A stretch of DNA of 64,000 nucleotides, from NCBI RefSeq assembly GCF_001513785.1, contig NZ_LNQS01000001.1, positions 310,001 to 374,000 of the forward strand, written 5' to 3'. Below, in pieces: positions 44,664 to 54,520 of the stretch (the stretch's first letter is position 1; each line of letters begins with the position of its first letter). The position numbers and the translations under genes are program-made. The notes beneath the pieces were generated by a model that worked only from the letters and a program-made list of their open reading frames with translations, was not told the origin of the DNA and searched no databases. Origin of the DNA: Rheinheimera sp. EpRS3. GTDB lineage: Bacteria; Pseudomonadota; Gammaproteobacteria; Enterobacterales; Alteromonadaceae.

Positions 44664-47600
44664 ATGCGATTTAACAGAATTATGTCCAGAACTGCGCTAG
44701 CAGTTGCAGTAGCTGTCGGCGCGGTCCACGCCAATGCACTGGCAAACCAATATGAAGTGACCATCGACCCAAGCCAACTGCGTCAGGTAGCCGACGATAG
44801 CACAGACGCAGTGCCTTATATCGTTCAGGTGAAAGGCAAAAGTGGCGTAGAAAGAGCAGAAGAGCTTGGTGAGCTGCTGCCCGCCAGACAATCAGTTGCC
44901 CGGGCGCTGAACCGCTATAATGCCGGCTCAGCTAAAATGCAAAGTTATACTAACAGCTTAAAAGCGTTCCACCAGGAACTGGCGGCACAAACCGGTGCAG
45001 TACAGGTTATTTATTCCTACACACACACGTTCAATGGTTTCTCTGCGAAAATGACGGCAGCACAAGCCGAAGCAATGCGCAGTTTGCCAAATGTTATTGG
45101 CGTATGGCGTGATGAAGCTCAGCAACTGACCACATCAAATACCCCGGCGTTTCTTGAACTGACAGGCTCGCCTGAAGGTTTACACACTCTGGGTGTGAAA
45201 GGCGAAGATGTTGTTATTGGTATTGTTGACAGCGGTATTTGGCCAGAACATCCAAGTTTCGCTGACGATGGTTCATACGGCCCACTGGCTGGCTGGACCG
45301 GAGTGTGTGATACCGGTGAAGATGCTGATTTTAGCTGTAGCAATAAGCTGATTGGCGCACGCTACTATAAAAGCTCTTTTGAAAGCGTGTATCAGTTACA
45401 ACCGGGTGAGTTTGTGTCGCCACGTGATGCTGATAACCATGGTACTCACGTTGCGTCAACCGCTGGTGGTAACGAAGGTGTAACGGCTGTATTTAATGGT
45501 ACTCCTGTTGCGACCGTATCTGGTATCGCGCCGCGCGCACGTATCGCTATGTATAAAGCCTGTTGGAACAGTAGCTATGTTAGCCCTGAAGGTGTAAACG
45601 AGCGTGGCTGTTTCTATGGCGATACCATGGCCGCTATTGATCAGGCCGTAGCTGATGGTGTTGATGTTATTAACTATTCTATCGGTGGTAGTTTAACCGA
45701 TTTAACCACCTTAGCTGTAGCGGCCAAGCTGCGTGCTACTCAGGCCGGTGTATTTGTTGCTGTGTCGGCAGGTAATGATGGCCCGGGTGCAGGTACTATT
45801 GGTACGCCGGCGCCATGGGTAACCACGGTTGCGGCATCGACGTATGATGGTACCAGTATTGCCAATGGTATTGAGGTAACAGCAGGTCCGCTGCAGGGTA
45901 CTTATATTGCCGTTGAAGGCGGTACTTCTAAGCCTTTGAGCGAAACTGGCAATATTACTGCCGACATTGCGGTTGCTTCTCCGATTGAAGCTTGTACACC
46001 GCTAAGTAATGCGGTTGAGCTGGCTGGTAAGTTTGCGCTGATTCAGCGCGGCACCTGTAACTTTGACGTTAAACTGGCCGCTGCAGAAGCTGCCGGTGCT
46101 GTAGGGGTTATTGTATATAACAATACTACTGCTTCTCCATCTGTTATGGGTGGCTCAAGTAGTTTTGCTATTCCAGCGGTAATGACTACGCTGGCTGCAG
46201 GTAATGCGTTTAATGCTGAAGTTACCGCTGGTGGTACTGTTAGTGTAACAATGAGCCCGTCTGTGTTTGTTACTGATGTAGTTGAAGTTGGCAACCTGAT
46301 GGCGGGTTTCTCGTCACGCGGCCCTAACTTGGCAACGTCTGATGTTATCAAGCCTGATATTACTGCACCGGGCGTTAAAATTCTGGCTGGTGCATCATCT
46401 GAGCCTATGTTAGCTGCGCACGGTAACAGCTTTACCTATCTGCAGGGGACTTCTATGTCCAGCCCGCATATTGCAGGTATGGCTGCTCTGGTAAAAGAAG
46501 CTAACCCAAGCTGGACACCTGCGATGATTAAATCTGCGCTGATGACTACAGCACGTCAGGATTTAACCAAAGAAAACGGTGTTACACCAGCAGATCCGTT
46601 TGATTTTGGTGCAGGCCATGCGGTACCAAACAAAGCGACTAACCCAGGTTTAACTTACGACATCAGCAATCTGGACTACTTTGCCTTCCTGTGTGGTATT
46701 GGCAACCGTTCTTTTGTACTGAGCGCAAGTGGTTTCTCCTGTGATGCGTTTGAAGCGGCTAATTACGACACTGATCCAAGCCAGCTAAACCTGCCATCAC
46801 TGGCTATTGGCGAGTTGTCTGGTACAGAAACTTTATACCGTGAAGTAACGGATGTTAGCGGTTCAGCCTCGGTTTATACGGCAACAATTGAAGCACCGGC
46901 CGGTGTGAATGTTACCGTAGTAGGTGGCAATAGCATGGCAGTGCCTGCCAATGGTACTGCTGCGTATGGTTTAACCTTTACGCCGAACCAAAGCGCTGTT
47001 ATCGGGCAATGGGTGTTTGGTGCTATTACCTGGTCTGACGGTGTGCACAGTGTGCGCAGCCCGATCGCGGTCAGAGTAGTACCACCAGAACTGATTGATG
47101 CGCCGGCAACTATTGCCGCTTCAGTAGTGGCTAAAGCAGGCCGTATTAGCTTCCCGGTGGCAATGAATTACACCGGTTCGACCAGCGCCAGCATTGTCGG
47201 CCTGAATGCACCAGCAGGTTCCAGCCGTACCATTCCGCAGGATCCTGATAGTAATTTCAGTTTCAATGAACCAGGCTTAGGTTTACATACGTTCGAAGTA
47301 CCGGCTGGTACCAGAGTATTACGTTTCAGCTTGTATGAGGCTTTGGCCAGTGTGCCAGGTGCTGATTTAGATATGTACGTATACCGTTGTATTGCGTCTT
47401 CTTGTACCGCGGTAGGTTCTTCAGCCGCCAGTGGTGGTAATGAGCAGGTGATGTTATTGGATCCAGCACCTGCTGCTAATGGCGCTGCCGGTGACTTCTA
47501 TCTGGTATTCGTGCATGCATACGACCTGTTAGGTCAGGCGACGGTTGACTACACTATGCCATTATGGATAGTGGGCACCAATGCAGGTAATACCAGAGTT

Positions 47601-47759
47601 GCCGCCAGTACCAGGGCAATTGAAGGTCGTTCTAACAATGTTACTGTGCAAACGTCTAACCTGACTGCCAGCCCGTTCCCATATCTGGGTGTGGTATCGT
47701 TTAAAGGTGCTGATGGCCTTGAGCAGGCAACAACCTTGCTGGAAGTAACAGCAAACTGA
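44664..47759 (+). CDS. Secreted subtilisin-like serine protease (S8) with PA domain
   Basis: The start is ATG 44664, seven bases after GGAG. A signal peptide (1-28, ANALA) and an I9-type propeptide (about 50-155) precede the catalytic domain. The triad is Asp189 (IGIVDSGIW), His262 (HGTHVAST) and Ser597 (GTSMSSPHIAG). A PA domain is inserted between His and Ser (about residues 443-500; FALIQRGTCNFD). The rest (about 700-1031) looks like beta-sandwich domains, one resembling the pre-peptidase C-terminal fold (DLDMYVYRC near 910). This is the cucumisin-like group of subtilases, used to digest proteins outside the cell. It ends at a strong terminator. Confidence 0.92.
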   Translation: MRFNRIMSRTALAVAVAVGAVHANALANQYEVTIDPSQLRQVADDSTDAVPYIVQVKGKSGVERAEELGELLPARQSVARALNRYNAGSAKMQSYTNSLKAFHQELAAQTGAVQVIYSYTHTFNGFSAKMTAAQAEAMRSLPNVIGVWRDEAQQLTTSNTPAFLELTGSPEGLHTLGVKGEDVVIGIVDSGIWPEHPSFADDGSYGPLAGWTGVCDTGEDADFSCSNKLIGARYYKSSFESVYQLQPGEFVSPRDADNHGTHVASTAGGNEGVTAVFNGTPVATVSGIAPRARIAMYKACWNSSYVSPEGVNERGCFYGDTMAAIDQAVADGVDVINYSIGGSLTDLTTLAVAAKLRATQAGVFVAVSAGNDGPGAGTIGTPAPWVTTVAASTYDGTSIANGIEVTAGPLQGTYIAVEGGTSKPLSETGNITADIAVASPIEACTPLSNAVELAGKFALIQRGTCNFDVKLAAAEAAGAVGVIVYNNTTASPSVMGGSSSFAIPAVMTTLAAGNAFNAEVTAGGTVSVTMSPSVFVTDVVEVGNLMAGFSSRGPNLATSDVIKPDITAPGVKILAGASSEPMLAAHGNSFTYLQGTSMSSPHIAGMAALVKEANPSWTPAMIKSALMTTARQDLTKENGVTPADPFDFGAGHAVPNKATNPGLTYDISNLDYFAFLCGIGNRSFVLSASGFSCDAFEAANYDTDPSQLNLPSLAIGELSGTETLYREVTDVSGSASVYTATIEAPAGVNVTVVGGNSMAVPANGTAAYGLTFTPNQSAVIGQWVFGAITWSDGVHSVRSPIAVRVVPPELIDAPATIAASVVAKAGRISFPVAMNYTGSTSASIVGLNAPAGSSRTIPQDPDSNFSFNEPGLGLHTFEVPAGTRVLRFSLYEALASVPGADLDMYVYRCIASSCTAVGSSAASGGNEQVMLLDPAPAANGAAGDFYLVFVHAYDLLGQATVDYTMPLWIVGTNAGNTRVAASTRAIEGRSNNVTVQTSNLTASPFPYLGVVSFKGADGLEQATTLLEVTAN

Positions 47760-47773
47760 TCGTATGGTAATTG

Positions 47774-47807
47774 AAAGGGCCCGGTTGAAAAACCGGGCTT
47801 TTTTTTA
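47774..47807 (+). terminator. Terminator after subtilase
   Basis: GCCCGGTT and AACCGGGC form an 8-bp stem with a GAAA tetraloop, followed by eight T. It starts 15 bases after the subtilase stop. Confidence 0.9.
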
Positions 47808-47892
47808 ACTAAAACTGCCGCTGTAAGGCTTAATAAGCTGGCCTATACTGAATAAGCGACTTATAACGCCCGGGAACGGCTGGGAGCTTGTT

Positions 47893-48690
47893 GTGCTGAC
47901 AGCTAGATGTAGTCAACCGCGGCAACTATTGTGGCTTAACTTACTGCTACTAATGGCTGCCTTATTAAGTGCTTGTGTACGTGCTGATACCTTGCCCCGT
48001 AATACGATGACAGGGCCTGCTGATTACAAGCTGATTTTTATGTCGCTACTGCTGTTGCTGGTTATCGCGTTATTAGGCTTTATTACCCTCAGGTCTCGCC
48101 GCATGGCTGCTGCCTTACGAGCCGAAATAGCCCGCCATGCACAAACCGAACAGCAACTGATTGAACGTAATAAAGAGTTGCTGCAATTGGCCAGCACCGA
48201 TCTTCTTACCGGCTTATTAAATCGGCGCGCGGTTATGCAGCAAGCACTAAGTGAACTGCGCCGTGCTAAGCGGTACCAGAAAGATTTAGCTGTGCTGATG
48301 CTGGATATCGATCACTTTAAACAGATTAATGACCAGTATGGTCATGCTGCCGGTGACAAAGTGCTGCGTGATTTTGCCTTGCTATGCCAGCAGAGTATCC
48401 GCGACACAGATTTACTCGGCCGTTACGGTGGTGAGGAGTTTATTCTGGTACTGCCCGAAATTGATTTGCAAACCGCTATTTTGTCAGCCGAGCGGATCCG
48501 CATGACAGTGGCACAATATAATTTTACCCTTACAAGCGGTACAGTGCTGCATCTTAGTTGCAGTATTGGCATTGCCATGTACCTGCCAGAGCGTGACGAT
48601 TTGGACAAGCTGCTATTAAGGGCTGATCAGGCGTTGTATCAGGCCAAGCATCAGGGGCGTAATCGCTGTGCCGTGCAAACAGGTGTTTAG
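47893..48690 (+). CDS. Membrane diguanylate cyclase (GGDEF)
   Basis: The 265-residue protein begins at GTG 47893. The N-terminus has a hydrophobic run ending in a lipobox-like LLSAC (Cys28), then a membrane helix (46-66), a short coiled coil (70-100) and a GGDEF domain (100-262). GGEEF is at 179-183, and RDTD (170-173), five residues before it, is a product-inhibition I-site. It would make cyclic di-GMP from GTP. No sensor domain is visible, so the signal is unknown. There is no EAL domain. Confidence 0.88.
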   Translation: MLTARCSQPRQLLWLNLLLLMAALLSACVRADTLPRNTMTGPADYKLIFMSLLLLLVIALLGFITLRSRRMAAALRAEIARHAQTEQQLIERNKELLQLASTDLLTGLLNRRAVMQQALSELRRAKRYQKDLAVLMLDIDHFKQINDQYGHAAGDKVLRDFALLCQQSIRDTDLLGRYGGEEFILVLPEIDLQTAILSAERIRMTVAQYNFTLTSGTVLHLSCSIGIAMYLPERDDLDKLLLRADQALYQAKHQGRNRCAVQTGV

Positions 48691-48712
48691 AAACCAGATA
48701 AAAAAATGCTCG

Positions 48713-48730
48713 CTGTCATATTACTGAAAT
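48713..48730 (+). promoter_or_regulatory. Pho box upstream of pstS
   Basis: CTGTCATATTACTGAAAT fits the PhoB box (CTGTCAT-N4-CTGTCAT) in the first half and weakly in the second. A possible -10 CAAACT lies at 48741-48746, exactly ten bases behind the box. Confidence 0.75.
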
Positions 48731-48782
48731 AAAAATGCAGCAAACTAGTACCAGTTCAACATCGGACAACCGAGGAATTACC

Positions 48783-49811
48783 ATGAAACTGAATACTCTT
48801 ACTGCCGTGCTGTTAGCTGTTGGCGTCGTTACCTGTTCTGCACAGGCTCAAAGCAGCCGTGACACTATTCAAATTGCTGGCTCATCAACGGTGTTACCAT
48901 TTTCTTCTGTGGTTGCTGAAGAGTTTGGTAATAACTTTGCACAGTTTCGTACGCCTGTTGTAGGTTCTGGCGGTTCGTCAGGCGGTTTGCGCCAGTTTTG
49001 TCAGGGTGTGGGTGCCAATACTATAGATATTGCCAACGCCTCACGCAAAATGCGACCCAATGAAGTTGAAGCCTGTAAAGCTAATGGCGTAAAAGAAATT
49101 ATTGAAGTAAAAATTGGCTATGACGGTATTGTATTTGCTTCACGCACTGACGCTGCAACCTTCACTACGTTAGAGCCAAAGCACGTATTTTTAGCTCAGG
49201 CTGCTCAGGTGCCGCAAAACGGTAAAATGGTTGCTAACCCATACAGCCGTTGGTCACAGATAGACGCCAGCCTGCCAGATCAGGAAATTTTGCTGGCTAT
49301 ACCGGGCTCTAACCACGGTACCCGTGAAGTATATGAAGAAAAAGCCGTTATTCCGGGCTGCCAGACGCTTGCTGAAATTAAAGCCATGGATAAAGATGCG
49401 GCGCATAAAGTGTGTACCGCTATGCGTACCGACGGCCGGGTAGTTGAAATTGCCGGTGATTACACTGAAACGCTAGCACGTCTGCAGGCGCAAAAAGATG
49501 CTATGGGTGTATTTGGTCTGAGCTTTTATGAAGCTAACCGTGACCGCATTAAAGTAGCAACCATGTCTGGCGTAGAGCCAAATCAGGATACGATTATTTC
49601 GGGTGAATACCCTGTATCTCGCCCGCTATATATTTATGTTAAAGGCGCACATATTGGTGTGATCCCAGGGCTGCAGGAATATGCCCAATTTCATATTAGT
49701 GACGGCATGTCAGGTTTTGGCAGTGTGCTGGAAAGTGCTGGTCTAATTCCGCTGGCAGATGATGAGCGTGCTGAGATCATGCAGGCTATTACCCAGAAAA
49801 AATCGCTGTAA
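48783..49811 (+). CDS. pstS: Periplasmic phosphate-binding protein PstS
   Basis: The start is ATG 48783 after GAGG; it yields a signal peptide cut at AQA (about 22). The 342-residue protein has the PstS phosphate-binding stretch IAGSSTVLPFSSVVAEEF (about 30-47) and the GSGGSSGGLRQFC loop. It captures phosphate for the PstC-PstA-PstB importer. A terminator and a second Pho box separate it from pstC, so pstS can be made in excess of the membrane parts. Confidence 0.93.
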   Translation: MKLNTLTAVLLAVGVVTCSAQAQSSRDTIQIAGSSTVLPFSSVVAEEFGNNFAQFRTPVVGSGGSSGGLRQFCQGVGANTIDIANASRKMRPNEVEACKANGVKEIIEVKIGYDGIVFASRTDAATFTTLEPKHVFLAQAAQVPQNGKMVANPYSRWSQIDASLPDQEILLAIPGSNHGTREVYEEKAVIPGCQTLAEIKAMDKDAAHKVCTAMRTDGRVVEIAGDYTETLARLQAQKDAMGVFGLSFYEANRDRIKVATMSGVEPNQDTIISGEYPVSRPLYIYVKGAHIGVIPGLQEYAQFHISDGMSGFGSVLESAGLIPLADDERAEIMQAITQKKSL

Positions 49812-49824
49812 TACAGTGTTTGCC

Positions 49825-49861
49825 AGATAAGAGAGCCTATGAGGTTCTCTTATCTGCTTTT
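49825..49861 (+). terminator. Terminator between pstS and pstC
   Basis: AGATAAGAGAGCCT and AGGTTCTCTTATCT form a 14-bp stem with one G-U pair and an ATG loop, followed by GCTTTT. The pstC Pho box begins three bases behind it. Confidence 0.8.
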
Positions 49862-49863
49862 GG

Positions 49864-49881
49864 CTGTCATAAAATTGAAAT
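49864..49881 (+). promoter_or_regulatory. Pho box upstream of pstC
   Basis: CTGTCATAAAATTGAAAT fits the PhoB box. A -10 TACACT lies at 49892-49897, ten bases behind, the spacing of PhoB-dependent promoters. Confidence 0.8.
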
Positions 49882-49935
49882 ATAAACCGCTTACACTGCC
49901 ATCTGAACTGGCGCCAAGCTGTTTACGGAGTAATC

Positions 49936-51315
49936 ATGAGTAACCTGTCGTTAATTGTAGTGCTGCTTGTTCTGCTGGCACTGGGCTATCAGTTTGGTAC
50001 CCGTCGCAGCCGAAGTATTGCTACAGTTAACCCCAATTTGCGCATGCACTCAAGGCCACATCATTACGGTATGATGGTAGGTTTGTGGGCTGTGCTACCT
50101 GCTTTTTTTATTCTTCTGCTATGGTTGTGGCTATCTCCTGCTGTAATTAATGCCATGATGATTAGTGCTTTACCGACAGATATTAGTGCACAAAGCACAG
50201 AACAACTGCGGGTAGTGACACAGCGTATTAATAATCTGGCGAATAATTTTGGGGTGGTTGCGGATGCGGCTCCGTGGGAGTTACAGGCAGCTGAGCATTT
50301 TCGTCAGCTTAAAGCCAATAGTGCTTTGGTGCTGACCGCTTTAATCGCTGTTATTGCAGCTGTTGGTATGCTGTTTGGCTTGTTGAAAATTACCCCGGCC
50401 TTAAAAGCACGCCATCAGGTAGAACGTGTGGTAAAAAGCTTGTTGGTACTGTGTTCTACGGTTGCCATTTTAACCACTATTGGCATAGTGCTGTCGATGG
50501 TTGGAGAAACACTGAAGTTTTTCAGTTATATCCCGCCAACAGAGTTTTTCTTTGGTACCACCTGGAACCCTCGGTTCTCTACTGTTGGTGTGGGTGAGCA
50601 AGGTAGCTTTGGTTTAGTACCGTTGCTGGCTGGTACTATGATGATTTCTGCTATTGCGATGTTGGTTGCCATTCCACTTGGCCTGATGGTGGCGGTTTAT
50701 CTGGCGGAATATGCACCTTATAGGCTACGTAATATCGCTAAGCCGGCTATTGAAGTACTGGCAGGTATTCCAACTATAGTGTACGGCTTTTTTGCTCTGG
50801 TTACCGTTGGGCCGTTTTTACGCGATCTGGGTAATACGTTTGGCCTGACTATTAGTGCGACCTCTGCTCTTACCGCGGGTGTGGTAATGGGCATTATGAT
50901 TATCCCGTTTATCTCGTCTTTATCTGACGACATTATTACTCAGGTGCCAAAAACCATGCGCGATGGCTCGCTTGGACTTGGTGCTACCAAATCTGAAACT
51001 ATTATCAAAGTGGTTTTGCCTGCGGCATTACCCGGTATTGTTGGTGCTGTTTTGCTGGCAGCCAGCCGTGCGATAGGTGAAACCATGATAGTGGTACTGG
51101 CAGCCGGCAACAGCCCGGCGCTTACCGCCAATCCGTTTGAGGCAGTCTCTACGGTAACGGTAACCATTGTTAACCAGTTAACCGGCGATAATGACTTCTC
51201 CAGCCCACAGTCGCTGGTAGCCTTTGCTCTGGGATTGACGCTGTTTGTCATTACCCTGTTATTAAACGTGATGGCACTGGTAATAGTGCGTAAGTACCGC
51301 GAGCAATACGAGTAA
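49936..51315 (+). CDS. pstC: Phosphate ABC transporter permease PstC
   Basis: This 459-residue protein is longer than the E. coli PstC (about 320). The extra N-terminal part (about 1-150, two to three helices with a periplasmic loop) is typical of the long gammaproteobacterial form. The permease core has FFFGTTWNP, EYAPYRLRNIAKPAIEVLAGIPTIVYG and the EAA-loop region TMRDGSLGLGATKSETI. It forms the membrane channel with PstA. It overlaps closely with pstA (3 bases apart). Confidence 0.92.
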   Translation: MSNLSLIVVLLVLLALGYQFGTRRSRSIATVNPNLRMHSRPHHYGMMVGLWAVLPAFFILLLWLWLSPAVINAMMISALPTDISAQSTEQLRVVTQRINNLANNFGVVADAAPWELQAAEHFRQLKANSALVLTALIAVIAAVGMLFGLLKITPALKARHQVERVVKSLLVLCSTVAILTTIGIVLSMVGETLKFFSYIPPTEFFFGTTWNPRFSTVGVGEQGSFGLVPLLAGTMMISAIAMLVAIPLGLMVAVYLAEYAPYRLRNIAKPAIEVLAGIPTIVYGFFALVTVGPFLRDLGNTFGLTISATSALTAGVVMGIMIIPFISSLSDDIITQVPKTMRDGSLGLGATKSETIIKVVLPAALPGIVGAVLLAASRAIGETMIVVLAAGNSPALTANPFEAVSTVTVTIVNQLTGDNDFSSPQSLVAFALGLTLFVITLLLNVMALVIVRKYREQYE

Positions 51316-51318
51316 GTT

Positions 51319-52689
51319 ATGACCATAATTGCAGAAAACCCGATTAAATCAGTAGCTGCACCGTCGCAGGTACAGCAAAAAGTTATTGCTTCTTTGCGCA
51401 AGCGTCATCGCAAAGAAAAGCTGTTCCGCTCGCTCGGTTTAAGCGCAGTGTTAATCAGTCTGGCGCTGGTGGCATTGCTGTTTATTAATATTTTCGCTAA
51501 AGGCATACCTGCTTTCTGGCAGTCTGCTATTACGCTGGATATTTATTTTGACCCGAAAATAATCAATGTTCCGCAAAAGCCGGTGCAGCAGGCTGATGAG
51601 TCAGACAATGATTTTCGCCAGCGCGACCTGGCATGGCAAAATCAGGTTGGTTTTGTTAACTTTAATCGCCTGATCGCCGACAGCCTGCAAAAAGTGTTGC
51701 CTGATGCTGCCAAGCACCGGCGTGATCTTGGCCGTGTTGTTACCTCAGGTGAGCGTTTCGCATTGCGTGATATGGTGGTGGCTGATCCTTCGGTGATCGG
51801 CCAAACCCATACTTTACATTTACTGACCGACGCCAACATTGATGTGTGGTTAAAAGGTAATATCGATCGCAGCCTGCCTGATAACCAGCAGCAATTAAGT
51901 CCTAAAATGCGCGAATGGGTACAGTCGTTATCAGAGCAGGGAATTATTCAAAACCGTTTTAGTTTAGCCCTGTTTATGAATGCGGATTCCCGCAGCTCTC
52001 TGGCTTCAGCCGGCTTAGCCGGTGCCTTTATGGGCTCATTTTATATGATGCTGGTGGTGATAGTGCTGGCGGTACCGATGGGCGTTGCGGCGGCTATCTA
52101 TCTGGAAGAGTTTGCACCACGCAATAGACTGACAGATCTGGTTGAAGTGAATATCAACAACCTGGCCGCGGTGCCTTCTATCGTGTTCGGTTTACTGGGG
52201 GCATCGGTACTGATTGGCTGGTTTAATCTGCCGATGTCGGCGCCCATTGTCGGCGGCCTGGTATTATCATTAATGACGTTGCCTACAGTAATTATTGCCA
52301 CCCGCTCTACCTTAAAAGCGATACCACCGTCTATCCGCCAGGCAGCACTGGGGCTTGGCGCGTCCAAAATGCAGGCTATTTTTCACCATGTGCTGCCACT
52401 GGCCATTCCGGGTATTTTAACCGGTGCTATTCTTGGGGTAGCACAGGCGCTGGGGGAAACAGCACCACTGCTGCTGATTGGTATGAAGTCTTTTGTTGCA
52501 TCTGTGCCTGCCTCACCTTTTGATCAGGCTACGGCCTTGCCGGTACAAATTTATCTGTGGCAGGGCAACGAGTTGCGTAACTTCTTCGAGGCCCGTACAT
52601 CTGCCGCGATTATCGTGTTGCTTATGATGATGATCAGTCTCAATGGCATGGCTATCTGGTTGAGAAAGAAATACGAAAAACGCTGGTAA
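51319..52689 (+). CDS. pstA: Phosphate ABC transporter permease PstA
   Basis: At 456 residues it is longer than the E. coli PstA (about 296), with a large periplasmic insertion after the first helix (about 60-240). The core has AAIYLEEFAPRNRLTDLVEVNINNLAAVPSIVFG (in two parts) and the EAA loop SIRQAALGLGASKMQAIFHHVLPLA. It pairs with PstC. ATG 51319 is three bases after the pstC stop and pstB follows 55 bases on. Confidence 0.92.
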   Translation: MTIIAENPIKSVAAPSQVQQKVIASLRKRHRKEKLFRSLGLSAVLISLALVALLFINIFAKGIPAFWQSAITLDIYFDPKIINVPQKPVQQADESDNDFRQRDLAWQNQVGFVNFNRLIADSLQKVLPDAAKHRRDLGRVVTSGERFALRDMVVADPSVIGQTHTLHLLTDANIDVWLKGNIDRSLPDNQQQLSPKMREWVQSLSEQGIIQNRFSLALFMNADSRSSLASAGLAGAFMGSFYMMLVVIVLAVPMGVAAAIYLEEFAPRNRLTDLVEVNINNLAAVPSIVFGLLGASVLIGWFNLPMSAPIVGGLVLSLMTLPTVIIATRSTLKAIPPSIRQAALGLGASKMQAIFHHVLPLAIPGILTGAILGVAQALGETAPLLLIGMKSFVASVPASPFDQATALPVQIYLWQGNELRNFFEARTSAAIIVLLMMMISLNGMAIWLRKKYEKRW

Positions 52690-52744
52690 GACTATATTAA
52701 CCAGCATGTTGTAACAGTTTCAGTTTTAGCTAACGGATAAACGC

Positions 52745-53515
52745 ATGACAAACATAGCCCCGCTAAAAATCAGAGCCAAAGATGTGAAGGTATTTTACGG
52801 CGATAACGAAGCGCTGCATGGTATCAGCATGGACGTATATCAGAACGAAGTGATTTCGTTTATCGGCCCGTCAGGCTGCGGCAAATCGACGTTTTTGCGC
52901 TGTATGAACCGTATGAACGACACCATTGAAAATTGCCGTGTAACTGGCAGTATTGCACTGGATGGTCGCGACGTTTATGAGCCATCACTGGATGTGGTGC
53001 AACTGCGTGCACAGGTGGGGATGGTATTTCAAAAGCCAAACCCGTTTCCCAAGTCAATTTATGAAAATATTGCCTATGGCCCAAGATTACATGGCTTGGC
53101 AGAGCGTAAAGCCGATCTGGATGACATTGTTGAGTCCAGCTTGCGCCGTGCCGGTTTATGGAATGAAGTGAAAGACCGGCTGGATCAACCCGGTACAGGG
53201 TTGTCAGGTGGCCAGCAGCAGCGTTTGTGTATCGCCCGTAGCATAGCTGTCAGCCCTGAGGTTATCCTGATGGATGAACCCTGTTCGGCACTTGATCCCA
53301 TTGCAACGTCTATAATTGAAGAGCTGATAGACGAGCTGAAGCAAAACTTCACCATCGTTATCGTTACACACAATATGCAGCAGGCGGCCCGGGTATCTGA
53401 TCGCACCGCATTTTTTCACTTGGGTAATCTTATTGAAATTGGTAATACCAATGATGTATTTACCAACCCACAGCAAAAACGTACCGAAGACTATATTACC
53501 GGTCGTTATGGCTAA
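52745..53515 (+). CDS. pstB: Phosphate ABC transporter ATPase PstB
   Basis: The 256-residue ATPase has Walker [10 protein letters not shown] (41-49), the signature LSGGQQQRL, Walker B VILMDEP and a switch His in [23 protein letters not shown] is a PstB mark. It drives phosphate import. It lies in the pstC-pstA-pstB-phoU operon with 29 bases before phoU. Confidence 0.96.
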   Translation: MTNIAPLKIRAKDVKVFYGDNEALHGISMDVYQNEVISFIGPSGCGKSTFLRCMNRMNDTIENCRVTGSIALDGRDVYEPSLDVVQLRAQVGMVFQKPNPFPKSIYENIAYGPRLHGLAERKADLDDIVESSLRRAGLWNEVKDRLDQPGTGLSGGQQQRLCIARSIAVSPEVILMDEPCSALDPIATSIIEELIDELKQNFTIVIVTHNMQQAARVSDRTAFFHLGNLIEIGNTNDVFTNPQQKRTEDYITGRYG

Positions 53516-53544
53516 GTCAGGGCAATATTCAGGAGCACGCTGTT

Positions 53545-54267
53545 ATGCCAAATAGTAAAATGGGCGGCCATTACTCGCAGGCCTATGATGCAGAGTTACA
53601 ACAAGCGGTAGACCGTCTGATGCAGATGGCATCGCTGGTTCAGCAGCAGCTAAGTGATGCGTTATCGGCTTTTGCCAGTGGTGACATAGCACTGGCGCAG
53701 CAGGTAAAAGACTTTGATCGCAAAGTAAACGACTTTGAAGTTGATATCGATGAGCACTGCCTGGATATTCTGGCCCGCCGTCAGCCTGCCGCTACAGATC
53801 TGCGCCTAGTACTGGCTGTGCTCAAAAGCATTAATGATGTAGAACGTATTGGCGATATGGCAAAGCGTATTGCTAAAGCACTGCTGAAAAATATCACGGA
53901 AGGGCGGCCAGACGATACACAACTGCACGAATTAACCAGCATGGCAGCAAAAGCCCAGCTAATGCTGCAGCGCGCTTTAGATGCTTTCAAAAATATGGAT
54001 GCTGAAGCCGCTTTGCATGTGTTGCATGAAGATAAAGCGATAGATGAAGATTACGACCGCATCATTCAGCACAGTCTTAACAGCATGATGAACGATGCCC
54101 AGCAGATCGGGGTGAGTTTGCAGGTGTCTAATGTAGCTAAGGCATTGGAAAGAGTCGGCGATCACAGCCGGAATATTTGTCAGCATGCTATTTTTCTGGC
54201 CAGAGGGCGCAATGTTGCATATCTGAGTGATGATGAACTAACGCAGGTTGTCACGAAAAAGCCCTGA
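53545..54267 (+). CDS. phoU: Phosphate-signalling protein PhoU
   Basis: The 240-residue all-helical protein has the two PhoU repeats, with the metal-binding-type motifs INDVERIGDMAKRI (about 92-105) and AKALERVGDHSRNI (about 193-206). It represses PhoR/PhoB signalling when phosphate is plentiful by linking to the Pst transporter. It is the last gene of the operon and precedes a strong terminator. PhoB and PhoR are not in this window. Confidence 0.95.
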   Translation: MPNSKMGGHYSQAYDAELQQAVDRLMQMASLVQQQLSDALSAFASGDIALAQQVKDFDRKVNDFEVDIDEHCLDILARRQPAATDLRLVLAVLKSINDVERIGDMAKRIAKALLKNITEGRPDDTQLHELTSMAAKAQLMLQRALDAFKNMDAEAALHVLHEDKAIDEDYDRIIQHSLNSMMNDAQQIGVSLQVSNVAKALERVGDHSRNICQHAIFLARGRNVAYLSDDELTQVVTKKP

Positions 54268-54289
54268 AAAATCATTTTTAAACCACTTT

Positions 54290-54314
54290 AAAAAGGGCCT
54301 GTTGGCCCTTTTTT
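54290..54314 (+). terminator. Terminator after phoU
   Basis: AAAAAGGGCC and GGCCCTTTTT form a 10-bp stem with a TGTT loop and a T-run, 22 bases after the phoU stop. Confidence 0.9.
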
Positions 54315-54388
54315 GTTGTCGCAAGCTAAGTTGGCTGGCTTTTGCCAGATTTTGATAAATACTTGGTGTCAAATAGAGCAGAAGTTCT

Positions 54389-54463
54389 TAGTCATAAAAG
54401 AATCATTTTAAAGTAGTAAAAATGTCATACTGTCATTTTTTTGTCATAAAAGATTCATATGAT
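54389..54463 (+). promoter_or_regulatory. Pho-box array and promoter of porin
   Basis: CTGTCAT (54430-54436), TTGTCAT (54441-54447) and GATTCAT (54452-54458) are three direct repeats in an exact 11-base step. TATGAT at 54458-54463 is placed as the -10, ten bases behind the first pair. A second, related copy (TAGTCATAAAAGAATCAT) lies at 54389-54406. This is a strong PhoB-dependent promoter. Confidence 0.85.
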
Positions 54464-54520
54464 AGTCGCCGTCAGAATCTGGTACCGCGTGCCAGCAGCT
54501 AAACTAACCCGGATGTGAAG

